Positions 18,233 to 26,121 of a DNA stretch of 59,343 bases are shown piece by piece (position 1 is the stretch's first letter; the number at the start of each line of letters is the position of its first letter). The position numbers were made by a program, and so were the translations under genes. Origin of the DNA: an uncultured Bacteroidota bacterium (GTDB lineage Bacteria; Bacteroidota; Bacteroidia; Chitinophagales; Saprospiraceae); the NCBI GenBank assembly GCA_903933805.1, contig CAIZLM010000221.1, positions 1 through 59,343 of the forward strand, written 5' to 3'. The notes below the pieces were generated by a model. It did no database searches. It saw nothing but the letters and a program-made list of their open reading frames with translations, and was not told the origin of the DNA.

Positions 18233-20128
18233 ATGAAAAAAATCTTTTTTCTTTTATTTTTCGCTCCCTATTGGATCCTTGCTCAAAACTGGAAAACAAC
18301 TCCGGCAGCACCAAAACCGGGCGAAATGGTGCGTGTGGAATTCGACCTCACCAAGAGCAAACTCCAACCTGCTGACAATATCGGCATACTGGCCCTTGAT
18401 TACCTACATGACAAAGCAACATCCATTGAAATAGCAACATCCCGCGTGGGTGATAAAATTGTCGGTATTTTTACCCTGAGTCCTGATTCAAGATCGGTGC
18501 TGATGGTGTTGGAAAATCTGGATGACGCCGAACAAACGGACAACAACAATGGAGAGGGCTACTTTCTTTCCGTCAATGATGCTTCGGGCAAACAGACCCC
18601 AGAAAGCATGGCCGCACAAGCCGCCCTTTACCGCGATTGGGGGGGCATGGTCGGTTTAAACAGAACAGCCTCCAATGCCTTGAACCTATTTTCTCAGGCT
18701 TTCAGGGCACAACCAGCGTTGAAAAAGCAATATTGGTTCAGCTACGTCAACTGCCTCACAGCCGTAAAAAAAGGTGAGGATGGCAAAAATGAAGCATTGA
18801 CCTTGCTCGCTGAAATGGAATCTTCCAAAGCCATTGAAGAGCAGGACTTGCTGAATATTGCACGTTTATATGAAAAAATGGGGCAAACAGATCAATCAAA
18901 GTCTGTCAAAGAGCGGGCTAGGACGTCATGGCCTAGGGGCATACTGATTAAACAAGAACGTCGCAAGGCAATCGAGATGGAATCCGATCTAACCAAGGTG
19001 GAAGAAATGATTGTGGCCTATTCCAACCAGTTTCCGGTACAAAACGACGATGATAAAAAGGCCTTGGGTCAGTTGCGCAGCACCCTGGCCAATAAATATG
19101 GGGATCAACAAAACTGGGATAAATTCCGCAGCATTGCCATGAAACTATCCGATCCTGAACGCGCCAGCCTCTACAACAACTTCGCCTGGGAACTGGCCGA
19201 AAAAGGTGCTTCCCTCGAAGAATCCAGTATCCTAGCTTCCAGTGCTACAGACATTGCCCGCAAAGAAATTGAAACGCCATCCGGCACAAAGGCTTCCTAT
19301 CTGACCGAAAAAGCATGGTTACAACAGCGAAAACAGTATTTTGCCATGTATGCAGATACCTATGCCTTCATACTTGACAAGAAAGGCAATGCCAAAGGAG
19401 CTGCAGACTTACAAAGTGAGGTGGTGGCCATCAACAAATCCGCAGACCCAGAAATGAACGAACGCTATACCGCATATTTGGAACGCGCTTCATCGCCCTA
19501 CCTCCGGTACCAACTGGAAGGGTTTCTCCTGACAGGAAAATCTACCAGTGCCATGAAAGAACAATTTAAACGGATATACACCGCCGAAGATCACAATGCC
19601 GCAGGAGCAGAAGCATATCTTTCAAAACTTGAGGGTATCGCAAAAGCAGCAAAAGAAAAAGAAATTTTACAAAAAATACTGCTGGAGCCAGCCCCAGCCT
19701 TCAGCCTGCAAAACTTGATCGGAGAAACCGTTGGTTTGGAGAGCCTGCGTGGAAAAGTAGTGGTGGTTGATTTTTGGGCAACCTGGTGCGGACCCTGCAA
19801 AGCATCTTTCCCAGGCATGCAAAAAGCCGTAGAACACTATAAAAACGACCCGAACGTAGCGTTTGTTTTCATTGATAGTTGGGAAAAAGGGGCTGAAAAA
19901 TTGAAAAACGCCGCCGATTTTATCGCAGGTAAGGGCTATACATTTAACGTACTACTAGACCTAGAAGACAAGGTAATCAACGCTTTTGGCGTGTCTGGTA
20001 TTCCTACCAAATATGTGTTGGATCGCAATGGAAAAATCCGATTCAAAACGGTAGGCTTTGAAGGCAGTGATGACGGTCTGCTGGACGAAATAAAAATTAT
20101 GGTAGAAGCTGTCAAAAGCCAACCGTAA
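18233..20128 (+). CDS. TlpA-like thioredoxin-domain protein with large N-terminal region
   Basis: This 631-residue exported protein has a signal peptide (about 1-18, ending ILAQ). A strand-rich N-terminal domain (20-125) and a helical, TPR-like region (about 130-470) lead to a C-terminal thioredoxin domain (about 485-628) with the redox motif DFWATWCGPCK, the cis-proline segment SGIPTKYVLD and a conserved VFIDSWE strand. Such proteins reduce or rearrange disulfides in the periplasm or on the envelope. It follows PorP/SprF by 30 bp and may be in the same transcript, which would suit a role in folding cysteine-rich surface repeats; that link is inference. The stop codon TAA is also the first part of a promoter-like element for the next gene. 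Confidence 0.88.
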   Translation: MKKIFFLLFFAPYWILAQNWKTTPAAPKPGEMVRVEFDLTKSKLQPADNIGILALDYLHDKATSIEIATSRVGDKIVGIFTLSPDSRSVLMVLENLDDAEQTDNNNGEGYFLSVNDASGKQTPESMAAQAALYRDWGGMVGLNRTASNALNLFSQAFRAQPALKKQYWFSYVNCLTAVKKGEDGKNEALTLLAEMESSKAIEEQDLLNIARLYEKMGQTDQSKSVKERARTSWPRGILIKQERRKAIEMESDLTKVEEMIVAYSNQFPVQNDDDKKALGQLRSTLANKYGDQQNWDKFRSIAMKLSDPERASLYNNFAWELAEKGASLEESSILASSATDIARKEIETPSGTKASYLTEKAWLQQRKQYFAMYADTYAFILDKKGNAKGAADLQSEVVAINKSADPEMNERYTAYLERASSPYLRYQLEGFLLTGKSTSAMKEQFKRIYTAEDHNAAGAEAYLSKLEGIAKAAKEKEILQKILLEPAPAFSLQNLIGETVGLESLRGKVVVVDFWATWCGPCKASFPGMQKAVEHYKNDPNVAFVFIDSWEKGAEKLKNAADFIAGKGYTFNVLLDLEDKVINAFGVSGIPTKYVLDRNGKIRFKTVGFEGSDDGLLDEIKIMVEAVKSQP

Positions 20129-20133
20129 CTTTG
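20126..20133 (+). promoter_or_regulatory. Putative -7 element overlapping a stop codon
   Basis: TAACTTTG matches TAnnTTTG; its first three bases are the stop codon of the upstream gene. The next ATG is at 20138, so the predicted transcript would begin at or next to the start codon. No -33 TTG is evident. Confidence 0.4.
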
Positions 20134-20137
20134 CGGC

Positions 20138-21097
20138 ATGCCACATCAATCTTTTGTCTCCATCGTAGGGGTTATACAGTCGCAGCGGAATGTGCGTGCG
20201 TTGGCAGTATGGCTTCAGAATTTGTATGCAGAACTCAGCGCTCAATTCACTGATTTTGAATTTGTTGTTGTAAACAACTGCTGTGATATTCACAGTATTG
20301 ATGCTGCAATTACGCCACTGGAAGAGAATTTGCGTAAAAACATTTTTTTGCTCAATCTGAGCACCCCTGTAAGTCGTGACAATGCCATATTAGCGGGACT
20401 GGACCGTGCGAATGGTGACTATACGGTTGTGTTTGAATTTGATTTTGCTGGAAAAGCAAATTTGGTCAGCAAACTTTGGGAAAACAGCCAAATGGGATTC
20501 GACATTGTTTACCTGAGGGCCAAAGAGCGGCGTTTACCGGTGATACAACGATTTTTCTATCGTTTTTTTTATTTGATATTGCGCAAATATTCGCAATTGA
20601 ACATTGACCCTTGGTCGCACCACACGCGTATCATCAGCCGAAGGGCCCTCAATTCGCTGTTGCGCTTGCGGGAGAACAGCCAATATTTAAAAGCAAATTA
20701 CGCCCTAGTTGGTTACAAAACGTCCTATATCGCTGTAGAAGAATCATTGCATACAGACCCTTCTACAACATTTGGAGAACAATTTCGCACAGCCTTGGTG
20801 GCCGTAACATCCTTCACCACCTTTTTAAGGTCACTGTTGCTTTGGATTTTTTTATTTTCTGTGCTCGTAGCCGGAATCGCAACTTTCAATGCGGTGAAAG
20901 TAAAATTCACCCATGTAGATATTTTGGGTGAACAAGTCGAAAGCTTGTCAGGTTGGGCTTTTTTGGTGGTATTGATTTCAGTTTTTTTTGCCATTACCTG
21001 CCTCAATCTCTACGTAATGTCAATCTATTTGTCCAATATATACCGTGAAATAAAAAACCGCCCGCTGTACATCATAGAATCTGTAAAGCGGTTTTGA
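20138..21097 (+). CDS. Family 2 glycosyltransferase with C-terminal membrane segments
   Basis: The 319-residue protein has an N-terminal GT2-like domain of the polyprenyl-phosphate sugar transferase kind: FVSIVGVIQSQRN, a strand DFEFVVVNNCCD, then RDNAILAGLDRANGDYTVVFEFDF. The expected DxD metal site is weak (EFDFAG), so donor binding may differ. Two strong membrane segments follow (about 227-248 and 270-295). Close families move a sugar from a nucleotide donor to a lipid carrier on the inner side of the membrane. The gene starts 9 bp after the upstream stop and may have its own leaderless promoter. Substrate unknown; GT-A fold assignment moderately sure. Confidence 0.75.
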   Translation: MPHQSFVSIVGVIQSQRNVRALAVWLQNLYAELSAQFTDFEFVVVNNCCDIHSIDAAITPLEENLRKNIFLLNLSTPVSRDNAILAGLDRANGDYTVVFEFDFAGKANLVSKLWENSQMGFDIVYLRAKERRLPVIQRFFYRFFYLILRKYSQLNIDPWSHHTRIISRRALNSLLRLRENSQYLKANYALVGYKTSYIAVEESLHTDPSTTFGEQFRTALVAVTSFTTFLRSLLLWIFLFSVLVAGIATFNAVKVKFTHVDILGEQVESLSGWAFLVVLISVFFAITCLNLYVMSIYLSNIYREIKNRPLYIIESVKRF

Positions 21098-21104
21098 CGT
21101 AATA

Positions 21105-21116
21105 TAACTGGTTACG
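21105..21116. repeat. Isolated end-like motif of the palindromic repeat
   Basis: TAACTGGTTACG carries the left terminal bases of the repeat followed immediately by bases like the end of the right terminal repeat (GTTAC). It could be an excision footprint, an empty site or chance. Confidence 0.35.
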
Positions 21117-21158
21117 CAGTAATTGGGAAAACAAGCCTGAATAGCAGCCGCTGGCAGC

Positions 21159-21791
21159 TCAGTGTTTGACTGTGATATAGCTTGGAACAGGTATAGTGCG
21201 TATTGGCGTGCTCCACAACAATTCCATTTGCTGGGCGTGTTCCGCTTTGCGTTCTTCTGTGGTATTGGGTTTAACTGCGCTGTTGGTTCCTGGCAATGGT
21301 TGTGCTCCAGTAGTCTGAGAACTGGTTTTTGCGGCAACCAACACGCTTGAGGAAGGGTTACTCGGCAATTTCTCCTTTTTTCGATTAGATTTATGCGTGG
21401 AATTACCGATGACTGGAGATGGTGTGGCAGCTGTTTCCGTGGGTGCGACAAGCAATGATTGTTCAGATTTTTTCTCCCCTACCCCAGCATGCGTTTCACC
21501 GGTATTGATCGGAATCGCCACTGGAATGGGTTGTTCTGCCGTTTTTTCAGGATTTGAAAACGCAAAATAAAGTCCGACGGCCAACGCAACAGCGAAACCA
21601 GCCAACAATGCTGGAGACAGGATACCCCATCCCAAGCGGGGAGCCCGAATAGTATCGCGTACATGCTGCCAAACGCGCTCAGAAGGCACATCCCAAGCGG
21701 AACCAGCGGGTGATTCAGGCAAGTTGTTGAACGCATTTCTGAAAAGTTCGTCGATGGATCGGAGCTCTTGCGGTTCAGTCATTGGTATCAT
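21159..21791 (-). CDS. Single-pass membrane protein, putative anti-sigma factor
   Basis: This 210-residue protein starts 22 bp after the ECF sigma factor gene on the same strand. The N-terminal 50 residues are cytoplasmic in predicted topology and include AWDVPSERVWQHVRDTI, a pattern like the zinc-free anti-sigma domains of Bacteroidota. One membrane helix follows (about 58-80, LSPALLAGFAVALAVGLYFAF), then a Ser/Thr/Pro/Lys-rich periplasmic part to the end with no recognised fold. Position and topology point to an anti-sigma role; there is no decisive motif. ATG 21791 is used; ATG 21782 is possible. Confidence 0.65.
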   Translation of the reverse strand: MIPMTEPQELRSIDELFRNAFNNLPESPAGSAWDVPSERVWQHVRDTIRAPRLGWGILSPALLAGFAVALAVGLYFAFSNPEKTAEQPIPVAIPINTGETHAGVGEKKSEQSLLVAPTETAATPSPVIGNSTHKSNRKKEKLPSNPSSSVLVAAKTSSQTTGAQPLPGTNSAVKPNTTEERKAEHAQQMELLWSTPIRTIPVPSYITVKH

Positions 21792-21813
21792 TTTCCGGCT
21801 TTTGAGCCATTAA

Positions 21814-22359
21814 TTAAGAGGTAAAGGATTTGTCCAATATTTTTTTAAGATATTCTCTTGCCTTGTACAGTTGACTCTTGCTGGTTCCGATGGTAATACC
21901 CAACTGTTCCGCAATTTCCTCATGGCTGAAACCATCTATGGCGTACAAGTTAAAAACAGCGCGATAGCCCGGCGGCAGTTTCTGGAGGTAACCCAGCAAA
22001 GTCTGGGCATCAAGATTGGAGGCAAAATCTTCTTCCGTGTGAAATTTGGCTTCAAATGCTGAAAAATCAGGTACATCCTTGACAAAATCACGTTGCTTGC
22101 GCAAATGACTAAGGGCCGTATTCACCATAATCCTACGTATCCAACCACCCAAAGCGCCATCTCCCCTAAATTGCCCCATATCCCTAAAAACACGTACGAA
22201 ACCGTCTTGCATCATATCCTCCGCCTCAGACTTGTCGCGAGAAAACCTCAGCAACACACGGAACATCGTAACGCTGTACTGACGGTACAGCGCCGACTGG
22301 TGCGCTGAACTGCCTTGCAGTACGCCACTTACCAATTCCTGATCGTTGAATTGTTGCAT
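21814..22359 (-). CDS. ECF-type RNA polymerase sigma factor
   Basis: A 181-residue sigma-70 family protein with regions 2 and 4 only. Region 2 (about 20-90) has SEAEDMMQDGFVRVFRDM and GGWIRRIMVNTAL. Region 4 (about 115-175) has LPPGYRAVFNLYAIDGFSHEEIAEQLGI and the recognition helix GTSKSQLYKAREYLKK. It should pair with the membrane protein encoded 22 bp downstream, which would release it in response to an envelope signal. It is distinct from the sigma factors at 1820 and 28516 and is likely to have its own regulon. The start ATG at 22359 fits the family length. Confidence 0.93.
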   Translation of the reverse strand: MQQFNDQELVSGVLQGSSAHQSALYRQYSVTMFRVLLRFSRDKSEAEDMMQDGFVRVFRDMGQFRGDGALGGWIRRIMVNTALSHLRKQRDFVKDVPDFSAFEAKFHTEEDFASNLDAQTLLGYLQKLPPGYRAVFNLYAIDGFSHEEIAEQLGITIGTSKSQLYKAREYLKKILDKSFTS

Positions 22360-22497
22360 TGAGGCTATTTACGTTCTATTGGTGTTGCTACAAAAAAAAA
22401 GGTTGCCTTGTAGTGATAATTTAGTGGAAAGAAAGTCGCTTGAGTAATTACCCAAAACAATAATGGGACACCATACATGGAAAGGGTTGCCTGAAGC

Positions 22498-22788
22498 TCA
22501 GCGAATAACCACCTCTTTGATGAACGTTTCTCCCAATTCTACGTTCAACAAATCGCGAATTTTATCCTTTGCAAACGAAAGTTCGTGTCGAAGGGGGGCA
22601 GACAAAATGGTAAGATAGAGAACGTTTTTTCGAACGCTGATGTGAGAAGTATAGGAGGCAATGGTTTTACCCATGAGCTCGTTCCACAGATTTTTCACCC
22701 TTGACTCATTGAGTTGAGGCCCCAGTCTATATTCCTGGATCATTTCCTTCATTACTTCGGAGATGGATTGGTCGTTTTTGTTTCTCAT
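22498..22788 (-). CDS. DUF721 (DciA-like) protein
   Basis: The 96-residue protein matches the DUF721 family in length and motifs: a first helix ISEVMKEMIQEYRLGPQL, the block LWNELMGKTIASYTSHISV and the strand-helix LTILSAPLRHELSFAKDKI. In other bacteria DciA-type DUF721 proteins help load the replicative helicase; whether this short form does so is inferred. It is a single-gene unit. TATCTTTG at 22800-22807 is a good promoter element with a very short leader. Confidence 0.85.
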   Translation of the reverse strand: MRNKNDQSISEVMKEMIQEYRLGPQLNESRVKNLWNELMGKTIASYTSHISVRKNVLYLTILSAPLRHELSFAKDKIRDLLNVELGETFIKEVVIR

Positions 22789-22799
22789 ACCGTGCTTTT

Positions 22800-22807
22800 C
22801 AAAGATA
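22800..22807 (-). promoter_or_regulatory. Putative -7 element for the DUF721 gene
   Basis: Minus-strand TATCTTTG fits TAnnTTTG and lies 11 bp upstream of the start codon. An identical TATCTTTG occurs 36 bp further upstream (22836-22843), so two tandem start sites are possible. Confidence 0.5.
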
Positions 22808-22983
22808 ACAACACTGCTACTATCGTGGACTTTCGCAAAGATAACGCACGTCTGTCAAAATTTTCGACCATTTTCCTAAGTTTATGGCCACCCAATGTTC
22901 GTTACTACACAAACTCACGGTAATATTGCACATCCATCCATTCAAAAGGAAACAATATCTGCGCATTTCATTACAATTGATAC

Positions 22984-23059
22984 CTAACTGGTTAAGTGGT
23001 CGCGTATGAGGCGAAAAATAGGCTTTTTTGGGCCATACAGCGTGTCACCTAACCATTAC
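22984..23059 (-). repeat. Palindromic repeat, short diverged copy
   Basis: A 76-bp copy in inverted orientation (right-type arm first, GTGGTCGCGTATGAGGC, then GGGCCATACAGCGTG). The palindrome core is missing and both ends have point changes (CTAACTGG and AACCATTAC). It lies in the divergent space upstream of the DUF1028 gene. Confidence 0.8.
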
Positions 23060-23075
23060 AAAACTTATTTCGACG

Positions 23076-24071
23076 ATGAAAACTACGATTACCATCTTGG
23101 CATTTTTGCTTTTCGCTTTGCTGACATCTGCTCAAGACACTTTTTCCATCATCGCCATTGACACCATCACGGGGGAAATTGGCAGTGCCGGCGCAAGTTG
23201 CCTTGACAACAATCAGTTTCCCGGCAGCGGAGGCGCCATCATTATCAGTGATATCTTGCCTGGAAAAGGCGCTATCCACACCCAATCTTACTGGCTGGCT
23301 CAAAACCAAGCAAATGCTCGGTTGAAAATGCAGGAAGGCCTTGCACCGGCAGATGTTCTGATTTGGTTGCGCCAAAATGATCCGGAAGGTGCTTTCGGTA
23401 CCCTAAAAAGACAATATGGCATCGTGGATCTCGACCCACAAGGCCATCCCCGTTCGGCTGCTTTCACCGGATCTTCCTGTCTGAGCTATAAAAACCACAA
23501 AACAGGGGCTAATTATGCCATTCAGGGGAATATTTTGCTCGGAGCCCAAATTTTAGACAGTATGGAAGCCCATTTTATTTCCGCTACCGGTACACTGGCC
23601 GACAAGCTGATGTATGCCCTCCAGGGAGCCAATGTGCCTGGCGCCGACTCCAGATGCCTCAGCAACGGCACCTCTTCTCTTTCTGCTTTTCTCCGTGTTG
23701 CCAAACCTGACGACGCGACGGATAATTTGTTTCTCAACCTCAATGTGCCCTCTCTGCCAACCGGGATGGAACCGATTGATTCCTTACAACGATTGTACAA
23801 CCATTGGAAAAATACCGTCAACACAGGTGATCCGAAGCTTATCAAGACCCTCATTTTTCCCAATCCTGCAGCAGGCGAGTTCTTTGTCGTGTGGAACGGC
23901 GCAGATGGTACAATCCAATTGTTCAACCTCACCGGCCAATTATTGCTGGAAAGTCCGCTGCAAAAAGGTGAAAATAAGTTTTCACTACAAGCCCCTCCCG
24001 GCCTACTACTCGCCCAGATAAAAACCGGAAACCAAACTGTTTTGACCCAAAAACTCGTGTGGAAAGGGTAA
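23076..24071 (+). CDS. Secreted DUF1028 protein with T9SS type A sorting domain
   Basis: This 331-residue protein has a signal peptide (about 1-18, ending TSAQ) followed by DTFSIIAIDTITGEIGSAGASC, the DUF1028 start; that family is placed in the Ntn-hydrolase superfamily (COG3342) but has no proven reaction. The domain runs to about residue 240. The last 75 residues (IFPNPAAGEFFVVW ... QLFNLTGQLLLES ... GLLLAQIKTGNQTVLTQKLVW) form a type A T9SS sorting domain, so the protein should be exported and anchored or released at the surface. The open frame begins at 23028 inside the palindromic repeat; ATG 23076 is preferred for the signal peptide. Confidence 0.88.
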   Translation: MKTTITILAFLLFALLTSAQDTFSIIAIDTITGEIGSAGASCLDNNQFPGSGGAIIISDILPGKGAIHTQSYWLAQNQANARLKMQEGLAPADVLIWLRQNDPEGAFGTLKRQYGIVDLDPQGHPRSAAFTGSSCLSYKNHKTGANYAIQGNILLGAQILDSMEAHFISATGTLADKLMYALQGANVPGADSRCLSNGTSSLSAFLRVAKPDDATDNLFLNLNVPSLPTGMEPIDSLQRLYNHWKNTVNTGDPKLIKTLIFPNPAAGEFFVVWNGADGTIQLFNLTGQLLLESPLQKGENKFSLQAPPGLLLAQIKTGNQTVLTQKLVWKG

Positions 24072-24163
24072 ACCAGCCGCTTCAAGGGCGCTGATTATCA
24101 ACTGATTTGACAAAAGCCTGTGCTTGAGTCTGACATTTTGTCATTTTATAATTGGAAAGGCCT

Positions 24164-24171
24164 TACTTTTG
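24164..24171 (+). promoter_or_regulatory. Putative promoter of miaB
   Basis: TACTTTTG matches TAnnTTTG, with TTTG 23 bp further upstream (24137-24140). The expected start, about 24178, lies before ATG 24214 and excludes the upstream alternative start at 24124. Confidence 0.5.
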
Positions 24172-24213
24172 CAGACCGGCACAACCATAAACGGAAAAAA
24201 ATTGCTGTTACCC

Positions 24214-25650
24214 ATGCTTTACGACAACAATCCAACCATCGAAGGGGTAAAAACCATGGATGAAGCCATACAAGGCAGTGTGTTTTTTAAAGAAAATACA
24301 GCAACAGGTACCATACCCGGAATCAAATACTTCTACATCGAAAGTTACGGGTGTCAGATGAATTTCAGCGACTCTGAAATTGTTGCCAGTATTCTCGGCG
24401 ACGTCGGTTATGCCCCCACGCGCAACATGGAAGAAAGTGACCTGATCCTGGTGAATACCTGCTCAATCCGCGAAAAAGCGGAAGAAACAGTCCGAAAGCG
24501 ACTCAAAATTTTTGAGCTGATCAAAAAAAGACGCCCCGGAATGAAAGTGGGGGTGCTCGGTTGTATGGCTGAACGCCTGAAAAAACAGTGGCTGGAAGAA
24601 GAAAAACTGGTGGATCTCGTGGTTGGACCGGATGCCTACCGTGACCTGCCCAACCTCATCGGCGCCGCCGAAGAAGGTGGACGAATGATCAACGTACTCC
24701 TCAGCCGAGAAGAAACGTATGCGGATATTAGCCCTGTCAGACTGGAATCTAATGGCGTCACCGCCTTTATTTCCATCATGCGTGGCTGTGATAATATGTG
24801 CTCCTTTTGTGTCGTCCCATTCACCCGCGGACGCGAGCGCTCGCGTGACCCCTACAGCGTGGTTGCTGAAGCCAATGACCTGTTTCAAAAGGGATACCGC
24901 GAAGTAACCCTCTTGGGTCAAAACGTGGATTCCTACAAGTGGAACAACCCTGAGACAAACGAGCACACCGACTTCGGTGACCTACTCGCCATGACCGCTG
25001 CCGTTCACCCCGACCTCCGCGTCCGATTCAGTACCAGTCACCCCAAAGACATGACCGATAAGGTGCTGCACACCATGGCGGCACACGACAATATCTGTAA
25101 ATACATCCACCTGCCTGTCCAATCAGGCAGCTCCAGGATCCTGGAAATGATGAACCGTACTTATGATCGCGCTTGGTACATGAACCGGATGGATAGTATT
25201 CGCCGGATTCTGCCGGATGCCGCTGTATCCAGTGACATCATCACCGGTTTTTGTTCCGAAACGGAAGTCGATCATCAGGATACCCTGTCTATCATCGAGT
25301 GGTCGGGGTATTGTATGTCCTACATGTTTTCATACTCAGAAAGACCCGGCACCCTCGCCGCCAGAAAATACCCAGACGATGTGCCGGAAGATACCAAGAA
25401 AAGACGGTTGACCGAAGTCATCAACCTACAACGGTCAATTTCTCTGAATTGCAACCGCAAAGACATCGGCAAAACTTTTCGGGTGCTGATCGAACGGGAT
25501 TCCAGTAAATCATCTGCGGAGTTTTGTGGGCGAAATTCCCAAAACAGCATGTGCGTATTTCCCAAGAAAGCAGGGCTGAAACCGGGTGATTATGTGAACG
25601 TCAAAATTTTTGACGCCAACAGTGCCACTTTACTCGGAGAAATCGTTTAG
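24214..25650 (+). CDS. miaB: tRNA-2-methylthio-N6-dimethylallyladenosine synthase MiaB
   Basis: This 478-residue radical-SAM methylthiotransferase adds a methylthio group to i6A37 of tRNAs reading UNN codons. The UPF0004 domain (about 40-150) carries the three auxiliary-cluster cysteines in [23 protein letters not shown] and LGCMAERLK. The radical-SAM motif is [19 protein letters not shown] (C-x3-C-x2-C), followed by [14 protein letters not shown]-terminal TRAM domain (about 405-475) has [10 protein letters not shown]. Start choice: ATG 24214 follows the promoter element; an upstream open frame is probably untranslated. A lipoprotein gene follows 61 bp downstream. Confidence 0.96.
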   Translation: MLYDNNPTIEGVKTMDEAIQGSVFFKENTATGTIPGIKYFYIESYGCQMNFSDSEIVASILGDVGYAPTRNMEESDLILVNTCSIREKAEETVRKRLKIFELIKKRRPGMKVGVLGCMAERLKKQWLEEEKLVDLVVGPDAYRDLPNLIGAAEEGGRMINVLLSREETYADISPVRLESNGVTAFISIMRGCDNMCSFCVVPFTRGRERSRDPYSVVAEANDLFQKGYREVTLLGQNVDSYKWNNPETNEHTDFGDLLAMTAAVHPDLRVRFSTSHPKDMTDKVLHTMAAHDNICKYIHLPVQSGSSRILEMMNRTYDRAWYMNRMDSIRRILPDAAVSSDIITGFCSETEVDHQDTLSIIEWSGYCMSYMFSYSERPGTLAARKYPDDVPEDTKKRRLTEVINLQRSISLNCNRKDIGKTFRVLIERDSSKSSAEFCGRNSQNSMCVFPKKAGLKPGDYVNVKIFDANSATLLGEIV

Positions 25651-25711
25651 CCCCCTTTTTCCGTATTAGTTCAGTCGAACAATTTTTTCACACCAAATCA
25701 ACCGCAAACCC

Positions 25712-26098
25712 ATGAGATTTTTGGGCGTTATTTGTACAATATCCCTCTTTTTTGCTTGCAAATCGGAACCAACCTTCAACCCCGAGTTGATCGTCGGCAC
25801 TTGGAATGGCGTGGACTGGCGGGTTCAGGGAAAATCTTCCGGTAGAGATGCCGCAGCCGTTTCATTTGTATTTGCGCCATATACAGGACAGGGATCCGTG
25901 GAAGGCGCCTACATCGCGGTGTACGGAGACCAGAAAGAAAAAGGACTGTACAAGCTCAAAGGCAACAAACTGTACACCACTGCAGAGGATAAAATTGAGA
26001 AAGTGGTGCGCATCATCCACATCAGCGCAGACACCCTGGTGCTGGGTATGAACCGCATGGGGCAAGACGAAGAGTTGGTATTGGTGGAGCGGCATTAA
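25712..26098 (+). CDS. Small lipoprotein, lipocalin-like, paralogue of the one in the dcw cluster
   Basis: A 128-residue lipoprotein: signal sequence MRFLGVICTISLFFAC with Cys16 as the lipidation site. The mature part, starting ELIVGTWNGVDWRVQGKS, alternates strands of a small beta-barrel type (GLYKLKGNKLYT, DTLVLGMNRM, ELVLVER). It aligns by eye with the lipoprotein at 47822-48181 over its full length (IVGTWNGVDW..GKS vs IVGEWHGVRW..GKP, then DAAAV vs DPAAV), so the two are paralogues. Function unknown; it may bind a small hydrophobic ligand if the lipocalin resemblance holds. The sigma-54 activator gene starts 23 bp after its stop. Confidence 0.7.
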   Translation: MRFLGVICTISLFFACKSEPTFNPELIVGTWNGVDWRVQGKSSGRDAAAVSFVFAPYTGQGSVEGAYIAVYGDQKEKGLYKLKGNKLYTTAEDKIEKVVRIIHISADTLVLGMNRMGQDEELVLVERH

Positions 26099-26121
26099 TC
26101 AACACAAGATCAAAAAACACA

